A stretch of 64,000 nt of DNA from NCBI RefSeq assembly GCF_001747405.1, contig NZ_CP017305.1:2560001-2624000 (forward strand). Reading direction: 5' to 3'. Shown one piece after another: positions 1-8,813 of this stretch. Numbering within the stretch: the first letter of the stretch is position 1; every line of letters starts with the position of its first letter. The notes under the pieces are model-generated. The model was given only the letters and a program-made list of their open reading frames with translations, was not told the DNA's origin and ran no database searches. Position numbers and translations under genes: made by a program. This DNA is from Chlorobaculum limnaeum. GTDB lineage: Bacteria; Bacteroidota; Chlorobiia; Chlorobiales; Chlorobiaceae.

Positions 1-119
1 ATTTGGTGGACAATAATTACGAAGTCCCGGAGTTCTGTCCCAGAAGTCCCATTCGTCCCATTCTCGCCGGAAATGCTATCTTCCCTCACAGCTACTTACA
101 CACAGCAATCCCATTGTCA

Positions 120-989
120 ATGCAACCGCCGAAAACCCATAACCACATCGAACTCGCGTTCGAGATCGACAGCGACCTTTACGAAATCTATATCGCCCTG
201 CTTTCGCAGGAGGGCATCGAATATTTCCTCGAAGATGACCGCAAGCTGATGGCCTACCTTCCCGAAAGCGAGTGGAACGCCGCAAAGGAGGAGTCCATCA
301 AAACCCTCCTTCAGGAGACTTTCGGCTCCGTGCCGCACTTCACGGCGTCGTTCATGGCCGACCGGAACTGGAACGCCGAGTGGGAGGCGCACTTGCAGCC
401 GGTGGAAATCTCCGACCGCTTTCTCATCATCCAGCACCAGAAGGAGTACGCCGTCAAACCGGGGCAGATCGTCATCGCCATCAACCCGAAAATGTCCTTC
501 GGCACCGGCTATCACGCCACCACGCGCCTGATGATGCGCCAGATGGAGGAGCTTGACCTCGGCGACAAAAAGATCATGGACATCGGTACCGGCACCGGCG
601 TGCTCGCCATCGCCGCCCGCAAGCTCGGTAACAAAAATCCGATTCTCGCCTTCGACAACAACGCCTGGGCGGCGGAGAACGCTGTCGAAAACGTCGCCGA
701 AAACGACGTGTCCGACATTCGCGTGGAGCTGCTTGACGCCGAGGAGGAGCTGGCGGCGAACCTCGAAGAGGGGTACGACCTGATTCTGGCCAACATCAAC
801 AAGAACGTGCTCGACCGCATTTTGCCGGTCATCCGCCGCCACGCGCCAAAGGCGCAGGTGCTGCTTTCGGGCGTGCTGGTCTACGACGAGCCGTGGCTCA
901 AAAAGCTCCTCAAGCGCATCGACTACACCAACGTCAAAACCATCTACGAAGACGAGTGGCTCTCGGCCTTGATCGAACCCGCAAAGTGA
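120..989 (+). CDS. prmA: Ribosomal protein L11 methyltransferase
   Basis: SAM-dependent methyltransferase that methylates ribosomal protein L11 in the cytoplasm. The N-terminal part (residues about 1-120) is the substrate-recognition region. The Rossmann methyltransferase core follows, with the PrmA hallmark IAINPKMSFGTGYHATTR and SAM motif I MDIGTGTGVLAIAA. The substrate-site motif ILANINKNVL replaces the usual NPPY-type motif, as expected for PrmA. The frame is open back to position 3, but residues before 120 are not PrmA-like. I therefore start at the ATG at 120, giving 289 residues, normal for the family. The exopolyphosphatase gene follows 9 bases downstream on the same strand, so the two are probably co-transcribed. 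Confidence 0.93.
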   Translation: MQPPKTHNHIELAFEIDSDLYEIYIALLSQEGIEYFLEDDRKLMAYLPESEWNAAKEESIKTLLQETFGSVPHFTASFMADRNWNAEWEAHLQPVEISDRFLIIQHQKEYAVKPGQIVIAINPKMSFGTGYHATTRLMMRQMEELDLGDKKIMDIGTGTGVLAIAARKLGNKNPILAFDNNAWAAENAVENVAENDVSDIRVELLDAEEELAANLEEGYDLILANINKNVLDRILPVIRRHAPKAQVLLSGVLVYDEPWLKKLLKRIDYTNVKTIYEDEWLSALIEPAK

Positions 990-998
990 TCGACGATA

Positions 999-1946
999 AT
1001 GACAAACGCCACTGAACGCATCGCCTGCATCGACGTCGGCACCAACACGGCGCTCTTGCTCGTCGCCGACCTCGAACCCACGACCGGCAAGATCGTGACA
1101 GTCGATCACCGCCAGAGCATCGTGCGCCTCGGCCAGAACGTCGATGAGCGGCGCATTATCCGCCAAGAGGCGCTCGACCGGCTGGTCGCCTGCATGACGG
1201 CCTATCGCGACCTCTGCGGCGAACTCGGCGTGCAGCGCATCATCGCCGCCGGAACGAGCGCCCTGCGCGACGCGGCCAATCGTGACGAAATCATCGAGAC
1301 GGTGAAGAGCGCGACCGGCATCGAAATCCGCTGCATCAGCGGCGAGGAGGAGGCCGCGCTCACCTTCTTTGGCGCGGTGGCCGGGCTGGAGTCGGTGCCG
1401 GAACCGTTCACGGTGATCGACATCGGTGGCGGCAGCACCGAAATCATCATGGGCACGGTGGAGAAGGTCGAAAGCGCGGTCAGCATGAACATCGGCTCGG
1501 TGAGGATGACCGAGCGCTTCTGCACCTCGATTCCTCCATCACCGGAGGAGTTCGAGGCGGCGCGTCAGGAGATCGACAAGCATCTCGCCAAAAGCCTGCC
1601 GCCCTTCTTCGCGGGCCGCCAGCAGGTGTTCGGCGTCGCGGGAACCCTCACCACCATCGCGCAGGTGTGCCTCGGCGACAGGCAGTTCGACGCCGGGCGG
1701 GTGCAGGGCTTCCGGCTCGAATACGGTGCGGTGCACGAATTGCTCGACCGGCTCCGCGCGATGAGGCTCGACGAGATCATTTCGCTCGGCATTCCCGAGG
1801 GACGCGCCGACGTGTTTACGATGGGTACGCTGATTCTGCGCCAGTTCATGCGGATGCTCGGCGTCGGAGCGGTGACGGTGAGCATCCAGGGGCTGCGCTA
1901 CGGCATGGCGCAGCAGGAGCTTCAGCGGTTGCGGAATCAGAGCTGA
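999..1946 (+). CDS. Ppx/GppA family exopolyphosphatase
   Basis: Phosphatase of the ASKHA (actin/hexokinase) fold that removes terminal phosphates from polyphosphate or pppGpp. Visible motifs are the N-terminal phosphate loop CIDVGTNTALLLVAD (residues about 10-24) and the second phosphate-binding segment TVIDIGGGSTEI (about 138-149). The 315-residue length matches the short two-domain Ppx/GppA proteins that lack the C-terminal HD-like domain of E. coli Ppx. The preceding prmA gene ends 9 bases upstream, so the pair may be an operon. Polyphosphate versus pppGpp preference cannot be decided from sequence. Confidence 0.9.
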   Translation: MTNATERIACIDVGTNTALLLVADLEPTTGKIVTVDHRQSIVRLGQNVDERRIIRQEALDRLVACMTAYRDLCGELGVQRIIAAGTSALRDAANRDEIIETVKSATGIEIRCISGEEEAALTFFGAVAGLESVPEPFTVIDIGGGSTEIIMGTVEKVESAVSMNIGSVRMTERFCTSIPPSPEEFEAARQEIDKHLAKSLPPFFAGRQQVFGVAGTLTTIAQVCLGDRQFDAGRVQGFRLEYGAVHELLDRLRAMRLDEIISLGIPEGRADVFTMGTLILRQFMRMLGVGAVTVSIQGLRYGMAQQELQRLRNQS

Positions 1947-1954
1947 CGCGGCGA

Positions 1955-3154
1955 TTACGCCTTGCGGCACGAAAGCCAGATGAGGTCGCCCGAAGCATCC
2001 TTCGTGAAAAAGAGAAACCGCTCGCTGCTCTCTCCGATTTTGTACCGCTTGCGCAGCTCCTCGACCGACAGCGGAAAGTCGCGCCGTTGGACAGCGGCGT
2101 TCGTGATCTCCAGTTCAGCAAGCTCTTTCCGGAAGCTCTTCTGCCTGAACGGGCGGCACTCCTCGATCCGGAAGCTCCTGCCGGGAAATGGCTCCACGCG
2201 ATCTGCCGAAGTGAGATAATCGACTGTGCGGTTCAGAAATTCAAGCTGCATTTGCCGCGCAAGCTTGCCGGTGAGCCGCGCCTTGATGATGGCCGCGTCC
2301 GGCTCGTAAAGCCACGCGCCGGGCGTTTCCGCCACCGCGCGATCAGGCGGCTCACTTCCGGACGACACGATTTCGAATGTCTCCTTGCCGAGACACACAG
2401 CGCGGACTTTCGGCGTTTGTCCGGCGACATGCGCCCGGTCGAGCAACAGCAACACCTCCTTGCACTCGCCATCGACCGAGACGGCGATGATCGCCGAGAG
2501 CGCCGGAAGCTGCGTTTCGAGGCCGCTGATTTCGAGAGCGGGCGACGCCTTGATGCAGACTTTCGCGGCCTTGCGAAGCATGAGATCGTGCAGGCGCACC
2601 ACGTCGGGACTCGACTGCTGGAGTCCGGCGGAGCGCCCGCCATGCTCCCGCCGCGCCGGATCGACCAACACCCAGTCGAACGAGTCGTCCGCATAGTCCG
2701 CGAGAATCTCCTCGCTGTCGCCGATGCGCGTCTCGACGTTGGCGATACCCATCACGCGCCGGTTCGCCTCGGCCAGCCGCGCCAGAGCCTCGCTTCGCTC
2801 GCACGACACGACATGCTCGAAACGGCGGGCCAGAAACAGCGTGTCGATGCCGAGGCCACCCGTCAGGTCGATCGCCCGCCGCCCCTGCATGAGCGAAGCT
2901 TTCCACTCCGCCGCCCGCTCTCCCGAAGCCTGTTCGAGCGCGAGGCGGGTGTAAAGCAGCGGAAAGCGCGACAGCGACGGCAGCTTCACGGCGGCCTTTT
3001 TCCGGCACGCAATCTGCTCCGCTATCGCCCGCACCGGCAGATCGCTCCGCCCGTGAAAGCGCAACGCAAACGCTGCCGGATCGTCGCCCGCGTGAGCATC
3101 GATCAGCGCAAGCACCTGCGGATCGAAGAGGCTGTGGAGTTCGTCGAGGGTCAT
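1955..3154 (-). CDS. SAM-dependent methyltransferase with THUMP-like domain (PG_1098 type)
   Basis: Predicted cytoplasmic class I methyltransferase of the PG_1098/THUMP-like family common in Bacteroidetes and Chlorobi. An N-terminal helical region (residues about 1-90) precedes SAM motif I IDLTGGLGIDTLFLA (about 94-108). DSFDWVLVDPARREHGGR is the motif IV segment with a DPAR core. The C-terminal THUMP-like part suggests an RNA substrate, probably tRNA or rRNA, but the target is unknown. It is convergent with the exopolyphosphatase, ending 8 bases after that gene. The ATG at 3154 lies directly downstream of a small 9-base tandem repeat array. Confidence 0.82.
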   Translation of the reverse strand: MTLDELHSLFDPQVLALIDAHAGDDPAAFALRFHGRSDLPVRAIAEQIACRKKAAVKLPSLSRFPLLYTRLALEQASGERAAEWKASLMQGRRAIDLTGGLGIDTLFLARRFEHVVSCERSEALARLAEANRRVMGIANVETRIGDSEEILADYADDSFDWVLVDPARREHGGRSAGLQQSSPDVVRLHDLMLRKAAKVCIKASPALEISGLETQLPALSAIIAVSVDGECKEVLLLLDRAHVAGQTPKVRAVCLGKETFEIVSSGSEPPDRAVAETPGAWLYEPDAAIIKARLTGKLARQMQLEFLNRTVDYLTSADRVEPFPGRSFRIEECRPFRQKSFRKELAELEITNAAVQRRDFPLSVEELRKRYKIGESSERFLFFTKDASGDLIWLSCRKA

Positions 3155-3159
3155 GGGGA

Positions 3160-3204
3160 ATCAGGGACTTCATGGACAGCAAGGACAACAGGGACGAAGT
3201 GGAC
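3160..3204. repeat. 9-base tandem repeat array (GGAC/GTCC family)
   Basis: Five consecutive 9-base units, each ending in GGAC (minus strand: GTCC followed by five variable bases), run without a gap through the spacer between the Mrr gene and the methyltransferase. The same 9-base periodic GTCC family recurs at 59273-59290 and 62163-62198, so it is a dispersed repeat rather than gene-specific. Confidence 0.7.
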
Positions 3205-3213
3205 AGCAATGGT

Positions 3214-4131
3214 TCAGCCTTCTTCGAAATAGTCTGAATCGAGACGTTTCAGTTCGTAACTGCCTTCAGATGAAACACCAACCTCAAAATCGATCATGAA
3301 TTCGACCAACTGTCGTCCATCAACAAGAATAATCTTGCTCTCGATAGCTGAGACATACTCTCTGGCGCTTTTTGAGAAATCTGACGTAGTAATAAACACT
3401 CCCTTACGAGCACGTTTTCCCTGCAATGCCCCAGCAAATTTCTGTATTTCAGGACGAGAAACCGTCGAAGCCCAACGTTTTGCCTGAACGTAAATTACAT
3501 CGAGACCAAGACGATCTTCTTTGATGACGCCATCGATACCTTCATCGCCACTCTTTCCAGTCACTGCCGCCTCGACCTCTTTTACCGAACCACCATATCC
3601 CATTCTGACAAGAACATCGATAGCAACTTTTTCGAAAAAGGCTGGTGATGCTGCTTTTAGTTGTGATAGCAATTCCTCTGCAAGATTTGCCCGAAGAATC
3701 ATATAAGCCTCATCAAGGAGTTCTCTGGGGGTTTTCTTCTCCTGAATATCTTCATCATCTTCCCTGCTGCTCAGAGCTTTTTGCTGTTGCGAGATTCTGT
3801 TATCAGCAAATTCGGGAAACCGTCTCAAATAGGCCAAATTCAGTTTTTCAGGCTGCTCTTTCAGTACCCGTCGTCCTCTTTCGGTAATACGGAAAACTCC
3901 TCGGCGAGTATTTTCAATGAGAAGAGCCATTTTCAAATAGGCGCGAGCCCAGGCAATCCGGTTATCAAAAACACGCTGCCGACCACTTGGCAGATATTCT
4001 TTTTTCTCCTCCGGAGTCAATCTGAATTCGGATGCCAAGCACTCTACTGCATCTTTGTTTGTATGTTCCTTGCCATCCCCACAAAAGCGAAGTACCGGGA
4101 GCATAACGGACTGAAAATCCGGGATTGCCAT
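3214..4131 (-). CDS. mrr: Mrr-type restriction endonuclease
   Basis: Likely type IV (modification-dependent) or orphan restriction enzyme. The N-terminal Mrr_N winged-helix region (residues about 5-90) contains the typical ITERGRRVL strand-turn motif. A linker rich in charged residues follows. The C-terminal PD-(D/E)xK nuclease domain (about 160-290) includes ALDVLVRMGYGG, SGDEGIDGVIKEDRLGLDVIYVQAKRW and FAGALQGKRARKGVFITTSDFS. The catalytic core is D..G..(D)G(x)I.....(D)...VQAK. Length (305 residues) is normal. No methyltransferase partner lies next to it. A large palindrome occupies the region just upstream of its start. Confidence 0.9.
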   Translation of the reverse strand: MAIPDFQSVMLPVLRFCGDGKEHTNKDAVECLASEFRLTPEEKKEYLPSGRQRVFDNRIAWARAYLKMALLIENTRRGVFRITERGRRVLKEQPEKLNLAYLRRFPEFADNRISQQQKALSSREDDEDIQEKKTPRELLDEAYMILRANLAEELLSQLKAASPAFFEKVAIDVLVRMGYGGSVKEVEAAVTGKSGDEGIDGVIKEDRLGLDVIYVQAKRWASTVSRPEIQKFAGALQGKRARKGVFITTSDFSKSAREYVSAIESKIILVDGRQLVEFMIDFEVGVSSEGSYELKRLDSDYFEEG

Positions 4132-4142
4132 AACAAAGGGGT

Positions 4143-4197
4143 TCTAAGTTTACTTTCAGGCTCAAAAGTAAACTTAGAGATTTTTAAGTTTACTTTC
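4143..4197. promoter_or_regulatory. Palindromic element plus extra half-site upstream of mrr
   Basis: TCTAAGTTTACTTT at 4143-4156 is perfectly inverted at 4165-4178 across an 8-base spacer. A third half-site, AAGTTTACTTTC, lies at 4186-4197. The element sits between the 3' end of the acyl-CoA ligase gene and the start of mrr. There is no T-run typical of a terminator, so an operator (for example autoregulation) or a nuclease recognition site is the better guess; this is inference. Confidence 0.55.
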
Positions 4198-4227
4198 CTT
4201 CCATCTCCATCCATCTGCCTCCAACCC

Positions 4228-5910
4228 TCACTCGCCATTGTGCCGCTCCACGAGTACGCGCCGCAGCACCTTGCCTACTGCGGATTTCGGCAGCGAGTCG
4301 CAGTATTCGATGTGTTTCGGCACTTTGTAGGCGGCCAGCTCCTTGCGGCACCACGCCTTCAGGTCGGCGGGGTCGAGAGAACAGCCGTCGCGCAGCACGA
4401 TCCACGCCTTGACCGCTTCGCCCTGGTAGTCGTCGGGCACTCCGGCCACGCCGGTTTCGAGCACCGAGGGGTGGCGCGAAATCACCTCCTCGACCTCGCG
4501 CGGCCATATCTGGAAGCCGCTCGCCTTGACGACATCCTTCTTGCGATCCACCACGAACAGGTAGCCATCCTCGTCGAGATAGCCGAGGTCGCCGGTGTGA
4601 ATCCATCCGTCGCGCAGCACGGCGGCGGTCTCGTCGGGATTGTTCCAGTAGCCGCTCATATTCTGGGGCGAGCGGATGAGAATCTCGCCGACCTCGCCCG
4701 GCGGCAGCACGTTGTCGCACTTTTCGGCATCGACGATGCGGAGTTCGACGTCGGCGCCGGGCAGGCCGACGGAACCGCTCTTTTTCAGGCCTCGCGCCGG
4801 TGAAAACACCGGAGCGGCCAGCGCCTCGGTCAGGCCGTACGCCTCGATGATGCAGCCGCCGGTCAACTGCTCGAAGCGGTTCCGGGTTTCGAGATGCAGC
4901 GACGAAGCGCCGGAGACGATCAGCCGCAGGGAGCGCAGCGCTTTCGGGTCGCGCCGGAGCCGGGGGTGCGCGGCCAGCGCGTTGAAGAGCGTCGGCACGC
5001 CCGGCAGCATCTCCACCTTGCGGCGCTTGATGGTCGCGATGAGCGCGCCAATGTCGCGAGGATCGGGCATGAGCACCATCGGCGAGCGGCGGATGAAACC
5101 GCTGGCCATGACCGCCACCTGAGCGAAGACATGAAAAAGCGGAAGGTTGAGCATGATGACCGTCCTGCCGTTGCCCAGGGCGCTGTCGAACCATGCGTTG
5201 ATCTGCATTCCGGTCATGACGAGCGCTTCGTGCCTGCCGACGACGCACTTCGGGTTGCCGGTGGTGCCGCCGGAAAAGAGGAAAAGCGCCGGGTCTCCGG
5301 GCGCAACGGCGACCTCCGGCGATTGGCTGCCCGCATGGCTTTCGATCACGTCGGCCATCGACAAGTCGCCCGGCTTCAGGACGATCCGGTGCCCGTCGCG
5401 CCTCTCCTTCAGCACGGTGAAGAGCATCCGCTTGAGCGGCGGCAGATACTCCTTGATCGAGGTGACGATCACCCGCTTCAGCGGCGTGTTCGAGCGGATC
5501 CGGTTGATCTTTTCGTAAAACAGGGTCAGCACGACTGCCGTTTCGGCCTCGCTCTCGCGAATCGCGCGTTCGAGTTCCGGCTCCGTGTAGAGCGGATTGA
5601 GCAGCACCACGATGCCGCCCGTTTTCCATATGCCGAATTCGGCGACGATCATCTGCGGCGAATTGGGCATCAGCACCGCCACCCGGTCGCCCTTGCCGAC
5701 GCCTTGCGCTCGCAGCGCCGAGGCGAACGCGCTGCTTTTCAGCTCGAGCTCGCGCCAGGAGATCGAGCTTCCCATGAACAGAAAGGCCTCATCGCCGGGG
5801 CGCTCCCGTGCGCTGTCACGAAGAAGATCGAGCATGGTGATCACCGGATAGGGCGCGAGGGTATGCGGTACGCCATCATCGTAATGACGGAGCCAGGGCC
5901 GTTCGGACAT
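4228..5910 (-). CDS. Long-chain fatty acid-CoA ligase (AMP-dependent synthetase)
   Basis: Adenylate-forming enzyme that activates a fatty acid with ATP and CoA. The P-loop-like motif LFLFSGGTTGNPKCVVG (A3) is near residue 210. The A5 segment is EAYGLTEALAAPVF, A7 is WIHTGDLGYLDEDGYLFVVDRKKDVVKASGFQIWPREVEE, and the A10 lysine is in LPKSAVGKVLRRVL. The 560-residue length fits the FadD group. A green sulfur bacterium makes its own fatty acids, so the role is probably recycling or exogenous uptake. The gene is divergent from the methyltransferase at 6080, with about 170 bases between them. Confidence 0.88.
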   Translation of the reverse strand: MSERPWLRHYDDGVPHTLAPYPVITMLDLLRDSARERPGDEAFLFMGSSISWRELELKSSAFASALRAQGVGKGDRVAVLMPNSPQMIVAEFGIWKTGGIVVLLNPLYTEPELERAIRESEAETAVVLTLFYEKINRIRSNTPLKRVIVTSIKEYLPPLKRMLFTVLKERRDGHRIVLKPGDLSMADVIESHAGSQSPEVAVAPGDPALFLFSGGTTGNPKCVVGRHEALVMTGMQINAWFDSALGNGRTVIMLNLPLFHVFAQVAVMASGFIRRSPMVLMPDPRDIGALIATIKRRKVEMLPGVPTLFNALAAHPRLRRDPKALRSLRLIVSGASSLHLETRNRFEQLTGGCIIEAYGLTEALAAPVFSPARGLKKSGSVGLPGADVELRIVDAEKCDNVLPPGEVGEILIRSPQNMSGYWNNPDETAAVLRDGWIHTGDLGYLDEDGYLFVVDRKKDVVKASGFQIWPREVEEVISRHPSVLETGVAGVPDDYQGEAVKAWIVLRDGCSLDPADLKAWCRKELAAYKVPKHIEYCDSLPKSAVGKVLRRVLVERHNGE

Positions 5911-6079
5911 AGGAGCACTCTCCGGAAGTTATCGAGCGACTCATGGAATCACCCGAATCCACAAGGTCGCAGAAAATATACGGCTTTCATCCCGATTCAT
6001 CCCCGATGAGAGATGCGCTACATTTTTGTAACTTGCGCCTTCCGTTACGACTCTGGCCGATCATCCCGAATTTTTCATC

Positions 6080-6772
6080 ATGAGTGCAGACCCGATCACG
6101 ATCTTCCGCAAAACATGGGGAACCTATCAAAAAGTCATCAGCCACAACCTCATGTTTCACCGGGAGATAACAGCGGCGGTCGCCCAACATCTCGCCGCAA
6201 AGCCTGGCCCCTTGCGCCTGCTCGACCTCGGCTGCGGCGACGCCTCGCACCTCTCGAAAATCCTCCGGCCCGGCCAGCTCGCTGAATATTGCGGGTGCGA
6301 TCTCTCGCCGTTCGCCCTCGACGAAGCCCGGAAAAACCTCGAACCATTCGGCGGCGTTTCGGTCAACCTGTGCTGCGAGGATATGCTCGCCGTTCTGCGC
6401 CAGGCACCCGCAACCCATTTCGACATCATCTATTCCAGCTACGCCCTGCACCACCTGACCACGGAGGAGAAGCAGGTGTTTTTCGACGAATGCCGCCGCG
6501 CCCTGCGCGACAACGGCTGCGTGATTCTTGTGGATGTCATGCGCGACGAAGGACAGGCGCGGCAGGAGTATCTCTACAGTTACAACCGGACGGTGCGGAC
6601 GCAATGGGACGCGCTGAGCCTCGACGAACGGAACCAGGTGCAGGAGCACATCCGGAGCTGCGACTTCCCCGAAACCCCGTCCCTCCTCCAGACGCTTGCC
6701 CTGAGCGCAGGATTCACGACCTGCCGGAGGCTGGAAAAGCAAAGCTGGCACGAAGCGTGGCGCTACGAGTAG
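6080..6772 (+). CDS. Class I SAM-dependent methyltransferase
   Basis: Stand-alone methyltransferase with motif I LRLLDLGCGDASHLSKIL near residue 48. EYCGCDLSPFALDEARKNL is the acidic-loop region, and FDIIYSSYALHHLTTEEKQVFFDECRRALRDNGCVILVD the motif IV-post I region. This organisation is typical of the small-molecule Methyltransf_25/UbiE-like group. The substrate cannot be told from the sequence. It is a single gene divergent from the acyl-CoA ligase. The region downstream is gene-poor and precedes an IS insertion. Confidence 0.82.
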   Translation: MSADPITIFRKTWGTYQKVISHNLMFHREITAAVAQHLAAKPGPLRLLDLGCGDASHLSKILRPGQLAEYCGCDLSPFALDEARKNLEPFGGVSVNLCCEDMLAVLRQAPATHFDIIYSSYALHHLTTEEKQVFFDECRRALRDNGCVILVDVMRDEGQARQEYLYSYNRTVRTQWDALSLDERNQVQEHIRSCDFPETPSLLQTLALSAGFTTCRRLEKQSWHEAWRYE

Positions 6773-7150
6773 CCGAAAGGAATTGACGGCGCAGGTTTCC
6801 GGCATGACGAATGTCGAAACGCGGGAAAGCGACCGATAACGGCGTTAACCCCAACAGACGATGCCCCCGCATTCAACCGGCGAAAAGCCACCAGCTTCAG
6901 CAGCGTTCCAGAGTTCGGCGGACTCACCAGACCCGCCTGGCTGAACCAGCACATCGTCTTCGGCATCCTCTTCGCGCTGCCATCTTTTTGGCGTCAACCG
7001 TGAGCTGATTCTCTCATACCTGAAAAAGAGCGCCAGCCTGGAAGGAGCACGCCGCACGACAGCGAGCTACGCCTCGTGCCATTGAGGGGGGCGGCAGACA
7101 TCTCGGCAGAGAGGTGCTTCACAGGTAGTTCTTTACCTTCGCCGCATTCT
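6773..7150. other. Gene-free stretch before the IS, possibly a decayed reading frame
   Basis: No intact gene is visible. One plus-strand frame from about 6858 is protein-like for roughly 50 codons and then stops, and downstream stretches look coding-like in composition. This could be a relic of a gene lost near the IS insertion, but I cannot name it. Confidence 0.3.
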
Positions 7151-7156
7151 TAGTTA

Positions 7157-8779
7157 GGGTTTGCTGAAGAATTCAAGCCATCGCCCCGCGGCACTCAATC
7201 GCCGCTCGGGGAGGTGACCACGCGAACAAATTTCTGATTACATCAAGCTCCAAAAGGAGCCATTCAAACAGGCGCAAAAAAGGAGCGGCGAGCAGCCGGT
7301 CCAAGTTCATCACGAGGAACGTGATCGAGACCACACTCAGACTGCTCTCGGCAAGCCTCGCCATTACCCGGCCCAGCCCGTATCGGCGCTTCGCCTTACC
7401 GAACATGCCTTCGACGGCATTCCGGACTCCTTCGTCTTCCCTGATCTGCCGCCGGCGGGCCCGGTTCTTCTCAACATCCTTCGGGGGCCGACCGAGCGGC
7501 ACGCCGCTCAGCCGGATTCCTCGTGCCTTGCACCACATCCGGTTGGCCAGCGTCCGGTAGATCTTGTCGGCATGGACTGATTCGGGATAGTGCCCGTAGC
7601 GCTCGCGATATCGCTCGATATCCCGCACCAGGTCGCAGCCTTCGTTGTAGGCGTTCCAGCTCATCCGTTCCGGCAGGCTGATGCCGTCGACGACGCTGAT
7701 GGAGAGCTTCATGCCGAACTCCGTCCTGGCTGCGGCCTTGCCCCGTACGATCGGCCTGACATGGGGCTGGCTGATGCTGACGATTCGATCGCTGATGCTC
7801 TTCCTGTCACTCTTGTACATTTCCTGTTGCTGCCGATACAGCTCATCGATCACCAGCAGGTCGCGATACCGCGCTGTCGAGAGGACGGTCAGCGGTACAG
7901 CGGCGCTGAGCGCTTCGATATGCTTCAGGTTTCGACCGATGTACTGCAACTGCTGGCGAATGGCTCGACGAAGCGCTTTTTTCGACAGGTTCCGCTTCAT
8001 GATTGCCGAGAGAAACGCTTTCCTGGCCTTCTTGCGATACGTCCTCGGCTTGCCCAACTCCTGCGGAGCATTGGCACACAACTGGTCGATGATTTTCTCG
8101 GTCTTTTCCCGTGCTTCGTTGAGCAGACCAATATCCGTCGGATAGGCGATGTCTGCCGGTGCGCAGGTGGCATCAACGATGAGTTTGCCCTTGTTGCCGG
8201 AACCACCGTCTCCGTCGTCATTCTGGTTCCTTTCCTCAGCCTTCCTGCGCTCTTCAGCCAGATGGCGTTGCAGGAGTTCCTCCTGCAACGCGGCCAGATC
8301 GGTATGCTTCAGCCGCTTCCGAAAGTGGGTCAGCATCGAGGCATCGAAGGGCGCTGCATGCTGGTACGTTTCAAGACCGATAAAGAACTGGAGATACGGG
8401 TTCTCCTTGATCTGTTCGACCGTCTCGATATCCGAAAGGCCGAGCTTCTCCTTGATAATCAAGGACCCCAGCGCCATGCGAACCGTCAGTGCAGGAGCGC
8501 CCCGTTTCGACATGAAGTTTTTGGCATACATCGTCTCGGCGACGTGCCAGGGAATTACGTCGGCGAGCTTCACCCACCGGTTTTCCGGATCGAGTTTACC
8601 ACCAAACGGCAGATGGAAATTTTCGAACGTGAGCTGCTGAAACTTCGGCTGGTACATGAATCGGCGGTATCGAGGTGCAGGGTTTTTGGGGCTTTTTCAG
8701 GCTTTTCCTTGCATTCAAGATACAAAAATACCGCTTAATTCATTACCATAAAACAATTTAACCATTATTCAGCAGACCC
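7157..8779. mobile_element. Complete insertion sequence, IS5/IS1182-like
   Basis: A 1623-base element with terminal inverted repeats GGGTTTGCTGAA (7157-7168) and TTCAGCAGACCC (8768-8779), one mismatch in 12. It is flanked by a direct repeat TAGTTA (7151-7156 and 8780-8785), consistent with a target-site duplication. It carries one transposase gene. It has inserted into the outer arm of the palindrome that follows fic; removing the element and one TAGTTA copy restores a perfect stem of about 17 bases. Confidence 0.85.
7173..8657 (-). CDS. IS5/IS1182-like DDE transposase
   Basis: Transposase that moves the surrounding insertion sequence. Residues about 1-125 look like the DUF772/InsH N-terminal domain (ALTVRMALGSLIIKEKLGLSDIETVEQIKENPYLQFFIGL). 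The first catalytic acidic residue is in KGKLIVDATCAPADIAYPTD, the second probably in YPESVHADKIYRT. The C-terminal part is DEGVRNAVEGMFGKAKRRYGLGRVMARL, with the E in a VEGMFGKAKR context. The frame is intact for 494 residues, and both inverted repeats are present, so the element may still be active. Confidence 0.88.
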   Translation of the reverse strand: MYQPKFQQLTFENFHLPFGGKLDPENRWVKLADVIPWHVAETMYAKNFMSKRGAPALTVRMALGSLIIKEKLGLSDIETVEQIKENPYLQFFIGLETYQHAAPFDASMLTHFRKRLKHTDLAALQEELLQRHLAEERRKAEERNQNDDGDGGSGNKGKLIVDATCAPADIAYPTDIGLLNEAREKTEKIIDQLCANAPQELGKPRTYRKKARKAFLSAIMKRNLSKKALRRAIRQQLQYIGRNLKHIEALSAAVPLTVLSTARYRDLLVIDELYRQQQEMYKSDRKSISDRIVSISQPHVRPIVRGKAAARTEFGMKLSISVVDGISLPERMSWNAYNEGCDLVRDIERYRERYGHYPESVHADKIYRTLANRMWCKARGIRLSGVPLGRPPKDVEKNRARRRQIREDEGVRNAVEGMFGKAKRRYGLGRVMARLAESSLSVVSITFLVMNLDRLLAAPFLRLFEWLLLELDVIRNLFAWSPPRAAIECRGAMA

Positions 8780-8813
8780 TAGTTAAGGAAAAACTCTTTT
8801 CCTTAACTAAGAA
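8780..8813. terminator. Hairpin at the 3' end of fic, split by the IS
   Basis: TAGTTAAGGAAAA (8780-8792) and its exact complement (8797-8809) form a perfect stem with a 4-base loop. The fic stop codon (8803-8805) lies inside the stem. The outer bases of the arm (TTCT, 7147-7150) are now beyond the IS. No strong U-tract follows, so a stability or operator role is as likely as termination. Confidence 0.55.

Noticed and set aside
1667-3232. 521-codon plus-strand open frame
   Set aside because: Overlaps ppx and the antisense of the THUMP-like methyltransferase; composition is typical of a GC-rich shadow frame.
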